NCBI GenBank assembly: GCA_035771165.1
Contig: JAWNZC010000368.1
Coordinates: 3,196,501 to 3,260,500 of the forward strand
Source of the DNA: Paragorgia papillata
Taxonomy: Eukaryota > Cnidaria > Anthozoa > Scleralcyonacea > Coralliidae
DNA length: 64,000 bases
Reading direction: 5' to 3'
Position 1 is the stretch's first letter. Each line of letters opens with the position of its first letter. The notes beneath the pieces were generated by a model. That model made no database searches, was not told where the DNA came from, and worked only from the letters and a program-made list of their open reading frames with translations. The position numbers were made by a program, and so were the translations under genes. Shown here in pieces: positions 11,449-62,126 of this stretch.

Positions 11449-12330
11449 ATGCTTATGAAGTATGCTAGATGTCAATGCTTTCTATCGGCATCCCCCGCAA
11501 TATGCTACTGGCACGAATATCTAGATTTAGTTTATCTATATAAATGTATAACTAAGAACTGTAACAAAAATATCTCTATTAGGGTTCCTTTACGAGTAAC
11601 CAGGAACACCAATCTTATAGTAATGGCCTCGTACTAAATGTACCAAAATGTAGAACAGTAAGTTTTCAGATCAGCTATTACATTGGAGCTCCCAGTGTCT
11701 GGAACACTCTCCCTGGTTCCATACGAGACACTACTAGATCTATAGCATCATTCAAAACTGCTTTGTACAAATACTATCTAGATCTTACTGATGATATCTA
11801 TGATCCGGAAAACCCGAAAACATTTAAATCTGTATGTGTTAAGTGCCACTCAACTCGTTCGCTCCACAGTCTATCTGTGAGAGAGTGTTGTTAGATCGAT
11901 TTTATTTATTTATTTATTTACTTATTTATTTATTTTTTGCTTATTTATTTATTTATCTATTTATTTTGTTTATGTGTTTATTTAATTACTTATTTACTTT
12001 TTTTAACTTTTTTACTTATTTCTTTACCTATTATTTATATATTCATTTACTCTTTTATTTATTTATTCATTTATTTATGAGATTATTTATTTATTTACTT
12101 ATTTATTTATCCAATTATTCATTTATTATTGTTTATTTATTGTTTGTTTGTTTGTTTGTTTGTTTGTCTGTTTATTTATTTATTGGGACCCCGTTATTGG
12201 AGATTTATCTCTGTGGTCAGTCCCTGCCTTTGTATTTACTTTATATCAATATTTATTTCCTTTATATTTGTTGATTGTTTGTATGTGTGTATTATCTGGC
12301 AAATCTTGTAAAATAAAATAAAATAAGTAA
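11449..12330 (+). mobile_element. Non-LTR retrotransposon 3' remnant with (TTTA)n and TAAAA tail
   Basis: A broken reading over 11580-11870 gives the LINE ORF2 C-terminal signature. It is an R-x-x-SF box, a VWNTLPGSIR motif, then FKTALYKYYL and a CVKCH end, interrupted by stops and frameshifts. A (TTTA)n expansion lies at 11900-12185. The 3' end is a short TAAAATAAAATAAAATAA repeat at 12309-12327, typical of L2/CR1-like elements that end in short tandem repeats. Confidence 0.7.
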
Positions 12331-12895
12331 CCGGAAGTAAATGGACGACAACACGCGACCTGATTGGCTACTGAGTCACTTCATTTAAAGCTCCATTTTG
12401 AATTTTTCACCGCCACGGACGAAACCAGGATACTTGGAGGAGTTTTTTTGTCGTTTTTAATGAATTTTCAGTGGTTTTAATTGCAAGAAAAAGTCAGGAG
12501 TACCTGGATATGGATCTAGTTAAGCTATTGACACAACAAAACGTTTTCACTGCAACGTTGAAGGCATTTTTATCGCTACAATCGGCAAGGTGCTCGAAGG
12601 CACGTGTGGTCGTCGCTGTGATATAACAAGCTCGTCTTGAGACAGGTATTGTGTAGTTTTCTTACCTTTATTAACGAGTTAAAGACATTGTTTAATCTAG
12701 GAAGTAAATAACGTTGGGTGATTTTTGAGTTTTTAGGGCAGTTGAAAAGCTTGCAAATCATTCGGGTTTCGCCTCGTTTTTTCGCGGTCATGTCATGTGC
12801 TGTGTCAGCACTATTAAATATTTGAATTAAATTTATAGTCTGATAAATTCTGTGGTGAATGCAGCTATTAGTATCATTATTATGTAATATATATG
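12331..12895. other. No recognised gene
   Basis: Unique-looking sequence. An ORF on the - strand (12576-13004) shows no domain and overlaps the foldback to the right. No conserved features. Confidence 0.4.
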
Positions 12896-13565
12896 AGTGT
12901 TTCATCAGGGGGTCCAAACACGAGAAAACATGAAGGTCGAGTGGTTTTATTTGGATTCCCCTGATGAAACACGATAAACGAGTTGTTGAAATGGCATCCC
13001 GCATCTCAATCGAGCGATTTCAATTGAAAAATGCAATTTAAGTAAACTCTCTGGAGATTTTATTCATGAGTGTGTGTAAAATTTATTCATACAGCAACTT
13101 GTTTATTTTGCATAGATAATTATCTTGGGTTTTACTCGAGTATCCAACTTCAATCAGGTGATTGAGTGAAGTATTGTAATTGACTGATTATCTCATAAAT
13201 TATTAATGAGTTTGTAATAATCCCACGCCATGATCAGCCAATTACAATAGTTCATTCAATCACCTGATTGAAGTTGGATACTCCAGTAAAACCCAAGATA
13301 TTAGATGAAAACTGGTGTTCATCTAATTCTTAAGATCTCAATTATTTATGCAAAATAAACATTAAGTTGCTGTATGAATAAATTTTACACACTCATAAAT
13401 AAAATTAAATTGAAATCACTCAATTGAAATGCCATATCAACTCGTTTATCATGTTTCATCAGAGGAATCCAAACACTCGAAAACAATAAAACCACTCAGC
13501 CTTCAGCCTCGTGCTTTCATCATGTTTTCTCGTGTTTGGATCCCCTGATGAAACACTCGAAGTAA
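12896..13565. mobile_element. Foldback element with nested arms
   Basis: The long inverted repeats 13014-13205 and 13230-13431 share ACCTGATTGAAGTTGGATAC. Outer repeats of GTTTCATCAGGGG lie at 12900, 12955, 13450 and 13540. Non-coding. Confidence 0.65.
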
Positions 13566-13569
13566 ACAC

Positions 13570-13890
13570 TCAGGGGAAGCACGGGTGGCGTGTGCTGTTA
13601 GCGCGCTGCCTCTCACCAAAAGTTAAGCCCGGTTAGACGGGGTTAGTACTTGGATGGGCAACTGCTTGGGAATGACCCCGTTGTCGAGCTGGAAACTAAA
13701 TGTGAGTAGAGTTGTAGTTGATCTCTCCTGTGCCTCTAGGGTTTTCACTGGGTTCTTCGGTTTTCCTCCCTCCGCAAAACCAACACTAACATCATGGTAG
13801 TCATGTTCAATTGGGGCATTTCACTCTGTTTGACCACCACTTGCAATAGGCAAAGTTATTAAACAAAAAAATAAATAAATAAAAACTCAT
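13570..13890 (+). mobile_element. 5S rRNA-derived SINE
   Basis: The head contains the 5S rRNA internal control region (TTAGTACTTGGATGGG at about 13644, followed by CTGCTTGGGAAT). It is preceded by TTAAGCCCGGTTAGACGGGG. The body carries CTCTCCTGTGCCTC and CCTCCCTCCGCAAAACCAAC, and the tail is AATAAATAAATAAAAA. This is the SINE3 type: a pol III promoter taken from 5S rRNA. Further copies: 14244, 23505 (-), 33537 (-). Confidence 0.85.
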
Positions 13891-14009
13891 TGTTGATATA
13901 TTATAACTTAACTTATTTCACAGTGATGGTGGAAGTTGCTGGTAATTATAGTTGTATTTTTTTTAATTTAAACTTATTTTGGAATACAAACATTTTCTCC
14001 AAGGGCAAA

Positions 14010-14243
14010 GCTCATATTATTATTATTGTTGTTATTATTATTATTGTTATTGTTATTATTATTAATATTATTATTGTTATTATTTTTATATTATTGTTAT
14101 TATTATTATTATTGTTATTATTGTTGTTATTGTTATTATTATTGTTATTATTATTATTATTGTTGTTATTATTATTATTGTTATTATTATTGTTATTATT
14201 AATGTTATTATTATTGTTGTTATTATTATTATTATTATTAATA
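14010..14243. repeat. (TTA/GTT)n microsatellite
   Basis: About 230 bp of ATT and GTT triplets. Poly-Leu and poly-Asn ORFs here are artefacts. Confidence 0.9.
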
Positions 14244-14600
14244 GGGGAGCCACAGTTGGTGTGTGCTGTTAGGGTGCTTGCTCTCACCAATAGTTAAGCC
14301 CGATTGGACAGGGTTAGTACTTGGATGGGTGACTGTCTGGGAATAACCCTGTTCTCAAGCTTGAGACTCGTGTGAGTAGAGTTTAGTTGGTCTCTCCTGT
14401 GCTGCGAGGGTTTTCCACTGGGTTCTCCAGTTTTCCTCCCTCCGCAAAACCAACCCTAGGTCTTAGCTGTAATTTGTGGGCTGATATGTGTCGTATGGCA
14501 GCTGCCAGAGTGCCTTTAATATGCCTTTGACTCGGCCATGTCAAAAATTATTGTAAGGTGCATTTGAACACCTTAAAGTTTAATTTGTGCGGTATAGATA
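14244..14600 (+). mobile_element. 5S rRNA-derived SINE, second copy
   Basis: Same head and body as 13570-13890 (TTAGTACTTGGATGGG at about 14308). The body is longer, with TTTGACTCGGCCATGTC near 14527, and the tail runs into a TTA microsatellite. Confidence 0.8.
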
Positions 14601-14745
14601 AATGTTATTATTATTGTTATTAAAGCTCATATCATTATTGTTGTTGTTATTATTATCGTTATTGTTATTATTATTATTATTATTATTATTGTTGTTGTTA
14701 TTATTGTTATTGTTATTATTATTATTATTGTTATTATTATATAAA
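14601..14745. repeat. (TTA/GTT)n microsatellite
   Basis: Triplet run continuing from the SINE tail, with one unique interruption near 14625. Confidence 0.85.
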
Positions 14746-15164
14746 TTAAAACTTATTTCACAGCCATGATGGAAGTTGCTCATAATTATTATTGCAGTAG
14801 GTGACAACATTAGTCACCTCAGATTTCAAGGACTTCTGATCTACTTCCTGTAGGATTCTTGCTTATCCAAGAAGTACTGTCTTCTGTATTAACTCTAATT
14901 TGATTCCTGAGTTGATTGTACATAGCAGTGGTAGCTAGATTATCTATGGGGCAAAGATGGCATTTCCTCTGGCCCCATGCAGATTTCAAGCAGCCCAAAA
15001 AGATGAGTAAATAGAAAAAGACTATTCAGTTTCTCTTTTTTACAAACGAATGGCAAATACTTCAGTATATACATGAATACTGTTATCAACTTATCATGCA
15101 ATGGACGACCTCTGCAAACTAAACTGAATATTATTATCTATTGTTGTAGTATCCTGAAAGTAGC
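14746..15164. other. No recognised gene
   Basis: Unique-looking AT-rich sequence; nothing supported. Confidence 0.4.
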
Positions 15165-15690
15165 AACCCCCCAAAAGTAGTGGCCCTCTGAAAATAGTGG
15201 CTTGTTATTTTCTGGGGGAGCTACTACTTTCGGGGGGCACTAGTTTCAAGGAGCTGCTATTTTTGAGGGGCTGTTTAAATTGGGGGGGGGGGGGGGGGGG
15301 GGGTTGAGCACTTGAGTTTTGAGGGGGACATTATTTTGGGGCAGCCATGCATGCACTAGTTTCAGGGACCACTACTTTCAGGGGCTGCTATTTTTTTTGG
15401 GGGGGCACTACTTTGGGGAGCCCTGGAAAATAGGAGCTCTCTGAAACTAGTCCCCCCCTGAAACTAGTCCCCCCCTGAAAGTAGTAGCTCCACCTGAAAA
15501 TAACAGCTCTGGAAAATAGCATCTCTCCCAAAAATAGTGGTCCCACCTGAAAATAGCAGCCCTGGAAAATAACGACTTTCTGAAACTAGTATCCCCCAAA
15601 AGTAAATAGCCCCCCCCTGAAAATAGCAGCTCCCGAAATTAGCAGTCCTTGAAAGTAGTGGCCCCCAGAAAATAGCAGAATAAGTATCAG
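15165..15690. repeat. Inverted array of degenerate GGGG-CTACTTTC / GAAAATAGCAG units
   Basis: 15180-15420 reads as repeats of CTACTTTC-GGGG-GCTGCTATTTT. 15420-15680 reads as the complement, repeated (CCCCCTGAAACTAGTC, GAAAATAGCAGC). A poly-G run lies at 15281-15303. The two halves could fold into a long imperfect stem. Origin unknown. Confidence 0.6.
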
Positions 15691-15999
15691 CCCACTGGGA
15701 CGCAGGTCTATCACTGAGAGGCGTGTGATCGCACGCGCACACTTTACCACACTCCTGAAGAACACGAGGTGGCATTTGGTTGTAAACTTCATAAACTTTA
15801 ACTCCCTAAAAACGGTTTTTCAGTGATACAATTAGAATAAATAATATACAATATATGTATGTATAATATATAATAAACTTAATTTGATACACATAATTGA
15901 TAAAGTGATAAATCAATACAATGGCAATGCTAATAAGAATATATAACCTTTCGGACATAACTATAGCGAAACAGATGACAACAAACATGAAACTCGCTA
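15691..15999. other. No recognised gene
   Basis: AT-rich, nothing supported beyond the left flank of the Penelope-like remnant. Confidence 0.4.
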
Positions 16000-16800
16000 C
16001 TTTAAACTCCCATATATTGGATTTTACTCAGATTTTACCGACTTAGGTCAATTGTTCAACGTTTCTGCACTGACTTGGACATCAAACTAGTGTTTTCTTT
16101 ATACAAAATAAAAAACCTTTTTAGTTTTAAGGATCCCATCCCTAGTGGACTTAGATCTTATGTGGTATATCAATTTTCTTGCGCGGGATGTAACTCCCGT
16201 TACATAGGCGAAACCACTCGTCACCTCACCACACGGATTAAAGAACACACTCAGACCGACAAAAACTAGCACATATACAAACATCTTCAACAATCCCCTT
16301 CATGTAAAAACCAATACAACTCATCATGCTTTAACATTCTAGACACGACAAAGTCTTCCATCACACTGAAACTAAAGGAAGCTCTTTACATTAAGAAAGC
16401 CATACCTGACCTAAACGTTCAAGTCTCTCATTTTAACACTATATTTAGTTTATAATTTTTATTTTTTTTATTTTATTTATTTATTTTTTCCCCTCCTCTC
16501 TCTCTCTCTCTCTCTTTACATCTCCACCACTATAATTAGAATTTCTATACATGTTTTTTACACTAGACGCCTTCATTAGAATGACATGTCACCTTGTCAA
16601 TATTCTCCTCAGTTTGTCACATCGTGTTAGAATTTTATATTTAGATTAGTATCACCATTGTAATACAAATTAGGTTAAGTTATATAAATACTGCTTGTAA
16701 ATATTTTAATCCATTACTGCTTAGTACTGAAGATGGCATAAGTGTTGCCGAAACATGTTTACTTTTAAAAAATTTGTCGTTTATTTGAAGTGTATAATAA
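16000..16800 (+). mobile_element. Penelope-like retroelement 3' end with broken GIY-YIG endonuclease
   Basis: The reading contains LPYIG, then after a frame change LVFSLYKIKNLFSFKD, YVVYQFSCAGC, and RYIGETTRHLTTRIKEH. This is the CCHH-GIY-YIG endonuclease of Penelope-like elements. An in-frame TAG at 16267-16269 interrupts it. After the TAG the same frame continues as HIYKHLQ... and KLKEALYIKKAIPDLNVQ, the usual C-terminus. The 3' region (16718-16758) has CTGAAGATGGC ... GCCGAAACATG, the tail motif of these elements. Dead copy, 5'-truncated. Confidence 0.8.
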
Positions 16801-17035
16801 ACTTAGCTATTGAATAATTCTATTACAATTTAAATAAATAAAAAAAAAAAATAAATAAAAAAAAAAAATTAAAATGATTAATAAATAGCCTAAATTCAGG
16901 ATTTTTAATTCAGAATACATCTTTTCGATAATTACGCCACGCTGCATGAAAACGAGGCTCCTAGGCCAAGTTTCACAATTTTGATTCCGCCATATTTGTT
17001 TATGGAAGAAGATGGCTAATAACGTCCAAACTATA

Positions 17036-18182
17036 TATGGTAGAAATACATCGTGTACGTATGTTGTTAGGCATTTCATAAGCTTTCATTTGATGTATAT
17101 TTTAAGTTTCTGTGTTGTGTGTAACTTTTTAAAATGTCCAAAATGTTCGCACCATTGCTCGTCAAGTAATAAACATGATATGGACTTCTCACAACTGTTG
17201 TAGCATTTCGAATACCGTTTTTAAAATATTTAACGTACAACTTCGAAATGTATATCAAACAGAAGATACTGTAAAATGCTATTTCTGGTCGAACTTTCAA
17301 GTTTCTAGCTTAAAGTGTTTATGAAACGAAAATTAAGTTTGTCTTATTTGAAAGTACTTTTGAAATGACAAAGTAACATCTTTTGCAGTTTTCTGTATCC
17401 TTGCTTCGTTTTTAAGATATCACAGTTTGTTTTATAAGCGAAACTAACCAGTGACATCACAACGTGCATAATGACTTACTGAGAAAGGTTATATATCTTT
17501 GCTATTATCAAACGGAATCACTTCGAAGCAATTATGTGTGTGTGCTTTTCCCTTACAACAACAGAAATATACATTTTCAACTGATTCCGTTTAGTAATAG
17601 CAAAGATATATAACCTTTCCCAGTAAGTCATTATGCACGTTGTGATGTCACTGGTTAGTTTCACATATCAAACAAACTGAAATATCTCAACAAGGAAGCA
17701 AGGAAACAAAAAACTGCAAAAGATGTTACTCTGTCATTTCAAAAGTTATTTCAAATAAGACAAACTTAATTTTCGTTTCATAAACACTTTAAGGGGAAGT
17801 ATTTTAAAAATAGGAAAACTTACTATTATCTTGGTCTGATGGATGAATTGTTAAGTTTGTTTTGTTCACAACTCAGACCAAGATAATAGTACGTTTTCCC
17901 ATCAGTTTTAAAATACTTTCTCTTAAACTAGAAACTTGAAAGTTGTACCGCAAATAGCATTTTACAGTATCTTCTGTTTGATATATGTTTCAAAGTTGTG
18001 CGGTTATGTATTTTAAAAACAATATCCGAAATTCTACAACAGTTGTGGGAATCCATTATTACTTGACGAGCAATGGTGCGAACATTTTGGACATTTTAAA
18101 AAGTTACACACAACACAGAAACTTAAACTATACAACAAATGAAAGCTTATGAAATGCCTAACAACATACGTACACGATGTAT
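17036..18182. mobile_element. Long foldback with nested MITEs
   Basis: The outer arms (17036-17300 and 17930-18182) are inverted copies sharing AAGCTTTCATTTG and GACGAGCAATGGTGCG. A full family A MITE (17310-17792) sits in the loop. A small inverted pair (17818-17838 and 17875-17900, TACTATTATCTTGGTCTGA) follows it. Confidence 0.7.
17310..17792. mobile_element. Foldback MITE family A, complete copy
   Basis: Starts TTAAAGTGTTTATGAAACG and ends with the complement CATAAACACTTTAA. This is the best preserved copy of the family in the window. Confidence 0.8.
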
Positions 18183-18879
18183 ATTTTTGTTTGGTACAAA
18201 CCAAAAATTGAATTTACAAATCAGTAGCCGTCGCGCGTTCAATCACACGCATGGTAGCGCACCAAAAATGCGAAACGGGAATAATCTGAAAACAATAACA
18301 ACAGTAGATCGTGCGAAATGAACGGTGCATGCTAGTGATTTTTTATATCACTTTATTCAGCTTGGTGTCCAGACTATTTTTTTCTCTAAAACAAGAACTA
18401 AAACTGTTCTCCGTGCTATGTGATGTTGAAAATTACCGATGATGACGACTTTATGAGCGGCAACGACCATAGGGCCGATCTTGGCGACAACTTGACGACG
18501 ATGTTGATGGCGGCGATCGGTCCTGTTAGCGACGATTTGATTACAGCGAGCTAAACTAGCTATCAGACCATGTAAAAAAAGTGTGGTACTGCGTAGGTAG
18601 TGTTTGTTATAAAAAATCAAAACGCAGTGAAATAATTTCGTTTAATGATTTGGCAGTCCACCACCTCTTACAGCGTTTTGATCTGTCATGTATTTTGGTC
18701 AGACTACCGAAGACGATTCATTGCTTTCTACAAATCAGTCCAAATAAAACTACATGTATTAACCATTAAATTATGTTTTGCAAACTATTTATTGTGTTCT
18801 GAAAGCGTTGCACGCCATCGCGCGCCAGGTCAGCCAAGGCGTGTTAACCTCAGCACGCTGTGTTTTATCTTAGTGATAG
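18183..18879. other. No recognised gene
   Basis: 18420-18550 is rich in GCGATC/GACGAC words like the small TIR element near 26870-27010. No coding exon seen. Confidence 0.4.
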
Positions 18880-19581
18880 CACAGGGAGCCCATCTTGGCA
18901 GCGCGTGGGCACCCTGTGGCGGACTCGAAAGACGCGCGGGGGACTGTGGCACACTCGATCGTGGTGCGTTTAGGAAAATAATAAAGGGATGAAACACGAA
19001 TTCTTCCTTGTTTTGAACATCGTTTTAAGCGCCTATAGGTATTAAAATTGTAAGACAATTGAGCGAAGTAGTTGTGATAATGATTCATTTATCAAAATAT
19101 AAATCAAAATGATGCAAAATCTCAACTTTTAGCCGTGATTTTGCAGCTGAATTACATACCGTATTTTCGGGAGATGTGTTCCGCAAGTAGCTAGGACACT
19201 ACATCATCGTTGACACTTCGGATAGCTACGAAATCCTACGATAAGCTTTTCGGTTAAAGCGGGAAGTCTCAGGATTATTGATTTATTGCACATTCATCTG
19301 ACTCTGAGTTTTAGTCGGTTTCAGTATTCTAACGGTGGCTCCCGACGATACGAGATGTCCTGGCTACTTGCGGAACACATTCCACGTTGAACGTTTGGTG
19401 TTTCATCCCTTATATTTTTTCTTCACCCTTCCCCCCTTTCCACCGTTTTTCCCTTTTTCCGCCTTTTTTCCCGCTTCCGGTAACCATTTTTCGTTTTTTT
19501 AAATCCCCTGCCACAGTCCCCCGCCCGTCTTTTCGAGTCCGCCACAGGGTGCCCACGCGCTGCCAAGATGGGCTCCCTGTG
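18880..19581. mobile_element. TIR element with 7-bp target duplication
   Basis: TIRs of about 75 bp start CACAGGGAGCCCATCTTGG and end with the complement. GTGATAG is directly repeated at 18873-18879 and 19582-19588. A second inner inverted pair lies at 19150-19200 and 19340-19388 (CTTGCGGAACACAT). No transposase. Superfamily not assigned. Confidence 0.8.
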
Positions 19582-19994
19582 GTGATAGGCCTTGAGTAAC
19601 TCTAGTATTATGATGGCCCTAAAATATTTTTTGCCCCTGAAGTGTTAATCTGCTACTGGTATACATACTGTAGATAAACATCCCTAAACTCCTAGGAATA
19701 GTTCCTCATGCACCAATAACTGAAAACAATTTTCACTTTTTTTAATTTCCATAACCCTTTGACTGCTATTGCTAGATTCATATACTTCTCGACTTTTTTA
19801 ATCCTCTTTGTCTTCTAATCAAATACTGTCATTTGGGCAAGCAACATGCATGATTAAGCAAGTGTCTTCTTGTCCTAGTGACTAGCCTTCTAGGATGGAA
19901 CAATTGTTTTAAATCTTTTTCTGTGTGACATGGGCTAACATGCACAACACTTTTTTATGAACGTCCACCAACATTATTTATTGCATTTCTTGTG
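19582..19994. other. No recognised gene
   Basis: Unique-looking sequence, nothing supported. Confidence 0.4.
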
Positions 19995-20645
<651 letters not shown>

Positions 20646-20902
20646 ACAGAATTTTTGGAGTAAGTTTTTTGATAACATTTTTATTTTAAAAACAAATTTG
20701 ACTAAAGCCAGCATGTTGTACAGGGAGTATATTTTAACGAAACTGGTATACAAATTCTGACATTTTTAAGATTGACATCGTTTGATTAAAAATTAAAAAC
20801 TACAATGATTACATTTGTGATAATTATCGATAAAATGAAAGTTTTATCATGTATATCAATAAAACACTTCAGTTAACTTAAAGGTTACCATATACCTTAA
20901 GG

Positions 20903-21217
20903 GTTGACACCATAGTCAATAGAGATATGGTCTGGAAACTCGGCGAACTTCAAAGCGCCTATAATGAGCTGTGATTTTATGTTGAACCGTACCTTACACC
21001 GTGCACATCCTTTGTTTTAGGTTTATTAATATTTAAATCGCACGGTTGAGTGATTGAACTGAAACGTTGCTATTGGACAATTCGTTTATATTATACTAAA
21101 ATACAATGTGTTCAGTGACCGTGCACCGTGCACAAATATGCATAAAGGCGAACAAAAAGATAGACTAAGGACTTTAGCTGAGTTTCCAGACCATATCTCG
21201 ATTGACTATGTTGACAC
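20903..21217. mobile_element. Foldback element; half copy also at 55375-55490
   Basis: Inverted ends have CATAGTCAATAGAGATATGG on the left and the complement near 21195. The internal segment with AACTTCAAAGCGCCTATAA is repeated at 55410. Confidence 0.65.
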
Positions 21218-21396
21218 TGATCTCGCTATATAGCTGATCTGTTTCTGTAGAATTTATGTTAATATATATATAAAGAGATTATTAACCGAGAACGAGGTCT
21301 GAACGAGGAAAACTAAAAAACAAAATTCCATTAGTATATGGCTAAAAATTGGCGCTTACGGTTCCACGGTTTCCAAAGTGAGTTTCCGGTGATCTT

Positions 21397-59579
<38,183 letters not shown>

Positions 59580-59899
59580 CTAATACAGAAAAGAAACCAT
59601 TCAAGAATCACTGCAATTAATTAAATCAACAAATGGAATCAGTAGCCTGTGCATGCACAGGTTCTTTCTATGGAAGAAGGGTAATGGAATTAGGAGGCTA
59701 ATGGGGGGAGGAGCAGCGGTTGTAGCTGCCATTTTTGTGGCAGTGACCAGAATCTGGTATCATTCCATAATTGGTCAGATCACTGATTCATAATATTGAA
59801 CTATGGTGAGCTTGTTGCACATAGCTCCTTTTACTTTTAGTGTTTTAAAAAAACAGACTTCAAGTTGCCCAACAATTTTGAATGTGTATAATTATCCCC

Positions 59900-60035
59900 T
59901 GAGCCCGGGCGTAGGGTCGAAGACCCGGAGCCCCGTGAGGATGCTAATCTCGACATGCGTATAGTCATTTTACACGCGTGGACATGATATGCCAACGAAT
60001 TACTGTGATTTGAATATTTATTTGTATTTATTATA
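59900..60035 (-). repeat. Dispersed repeat R1, inverted
   Basis: Complement of the 42955 copy (CTAATCTCGACATGCG, CCGGGCGTAGGGTCGAAG). Confidence 0.75.
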
Positions 60036-60098
60036 TAGCATGCTATCGGATATGAGCTTTTGCGTAATCTGATTGGTTCCCTACTACCAGGCTATCAG

Positions 60099-60181
60099 CA
60101 TCCTCGTACCCAGGGTATTATCTCCGCTCCCCCCGTCCCCCACGCTGCGAAAATACCCTGGCACAGGCTGGTCACGTGTCA
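60099..60181. mobile_element. Left TIR of the 9-bp-duplication transposon family
   Basis: CATCCTCGTACCCAGGGTA through GGCTGGTCACGTGTC matches the 79-bp TIR at 4362-4440. The expected target-site word would be GGCTATCAG (60090-60098). No matching right TIR is present before 64000. Confidence 0.75.
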
Positions 60182-60270
60182 CCAACTTTTTAGGTGATAA
60201 CAAAAAATTCGTGGGAGGGGTCCTACAAAACATCTCTTTGTCACATTCAACAATTCAACAAACCGGCGCC

Positions 60271-62126
60271 ATGTGGCAATCATCGAATTGTATCTCTTTT
60301 CTCTCTTGTTTGCATTTTGCAATTGTAAACAGTTCATATTGGAATAAAGTTTTGCGACCTAAGCAAGTTATTTCCTTGGAGAATTTATACTTGGGAAAAG
60401 ATGTACTGGCTGTCCTTCCGACAGGATACGGAAAGTCATTGATCTTCCATCTTCTGCCTGCTTTGTTGTTTTGTAAGAAGATTAAAGAAACGGGAAGTTC
60501 TTTGGAATGCGATCGTTCATTACCATCAATTGTTATTGTCATATCTCCGCTGAATTCCCTGATGAATGATCAAATACATCGCTTGACTGGCCGTAATATT
60601 GGTTTGTTAAGCGCGTCTGTACTAAACGTGAAGTATGGCGCCTTGGAAGATGGTGCAGAGAATGTGATATGCGATGTTAACAATCAATTGTGCCAGAAAA
60701 CCGAGCTTGAAAACGGACACTACAACATCGTGTTTTCTCACCCGGAGTCTCTTGTTTCGTGCAAGTATGGACGAGATTTGATGCTGAGCAAACCATATCA
60801 AGATAACGTCTGTGCCGTAGTTGTGGATGAAGCCCATTGTATTTTGGAATGGTAAGTTTTAATTACCTACATACAGTCCGTACTTTCTTCCTGAGCAACT
60901 ACAGTATGAGCCGGGCTAGCCTGGTTAACTGGGCTCACGCGATTGATTAGGATCTCACTGTGGTTTTAAAACTCGCATAAACTAAATGTATACAAAGAAG
61001 AATTGGTTTAGTTTAGATGTAAACTAATCCTAACGTTGGTTAAAATCTCTTTTTGTGGCCGAGGAAAGAATTTCGTGACACGAGTCAGCCCGGCTCATGT
61101 AAACAGCCCCTAAAACTTGTGCTATTCAAAAATATGTTGAGTTATTGTAATGGTATTGTTTTAATTCAAGACATCGAGTCTATTTTATTGTGATGCATTG
61201 TGATACTGTTTAATATTGTGATACTGATATAATTATGCTTTATACCATTGCGACTGAATACTGTTTGTTTACTTTCAATTTTCAGGGGTAGTGATTTCAG
61301 ACAAGACTATAGTCGTCTTAACATGTTGTGTGCATTATTCCCCAATGTTCCAGTTTTGGCATTGACAGCAACTGCCAACAAACAGGACATAAAGCAGATC
61401 AAGGAGTCGCTGTGCCTTCAAGAATGCATTGATGTTATTGCTAATCCTGACAGAAAAAATATTTTTTATGCAAAACATTTCAGGAAAGGACAGGACATTG
61501 ATAACATTGAAGAGATCCTCAAGCCAATTGCCCAGAATTTGTTACTGGCAACAATAAATTATCCAATCACAGTTATTTACCTCCCCATCAGATGGTGTGG
61601 ATTTGCATATACCCTGTTTGAATCTGTTCTTGCTAATCACCAATACTACCCAGCAATTGCACCTGCAATACCCAAGAACCGATTATTTGGACAATTCCAT
61701 GCACCACAGACAAATGAAATGAAAGAGGAAATATTACGTCAGCTAACTTCTTCCCAATCAACCATACGAGTTGTCTTTGCAACAATTGCTATGGGAATGG
61801 GTGTAGACATGCCATCGATACGTCAAGTCATTCACATTGGTCCACCACATACAATTCAATCATTTTACCAGGAGACAGGAAGAGCTGGAAGAGATGGAAA
61901 ACCTTCTACAGCTGTTTTATATTATAATAACAGGGACATTTCCAAGAACAAACCAGGCATGCAAGATTTGGTAAGAAGTTATTGTCGAAGTGAGGGGGTT
62001 TGCCTTAGGGTTCAGTTATTGCAATTTTTTGATGTTAATGCCCCCAAATCACTGAGACCATTGCATGGTTGTTGTAATGTGTGTGAGAAACTGTGCTCAT
62101 GTTCTCTGTGCCATCCAGATCACTGA
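60271..62126 (+). CDS. RecQ-like ATP-dependent DNA helicase (two exons)
   Basis: Exons 60271-60851 and 61286-62126 join as TG|G to complete the Trp after DEAHCILE, giving 473 residues. Core motifs in order: RPKQ near the N-terminus, Walker A LPTGYGKS, ISPLNSLMNDQ, DEAH, the RecQ aromatic-rich loop WGSDFRQDYS, LALTATA, TVIYLPIRW, TIAMGMGVDMP, and QETGRAGRDG. A Cys cluster (CCNVCEKLCSCSLC) ends it. It lacks HRDC and other extensions, so it is shorter than BLM/WRN-type host enzymes. The ATG at 60271 is the first in frame after the TIR. It unwinds DNA using ATP (family knowledge). The position 90 bp inside a transposon TIR suggests transposon cargo, or a captured host gene. Confidence 0.85.

Noticed and set aside
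12129..12311. Short ORF in the TTTA region
   Set aside because: Low-complexity translation in a LINE 3' end.
60073..60270. N-terminal extension of the helicase upstream of 60271
   Set aside because: This part translates the transposon TIR and flank. The helicase homology starts after ATG 60271.
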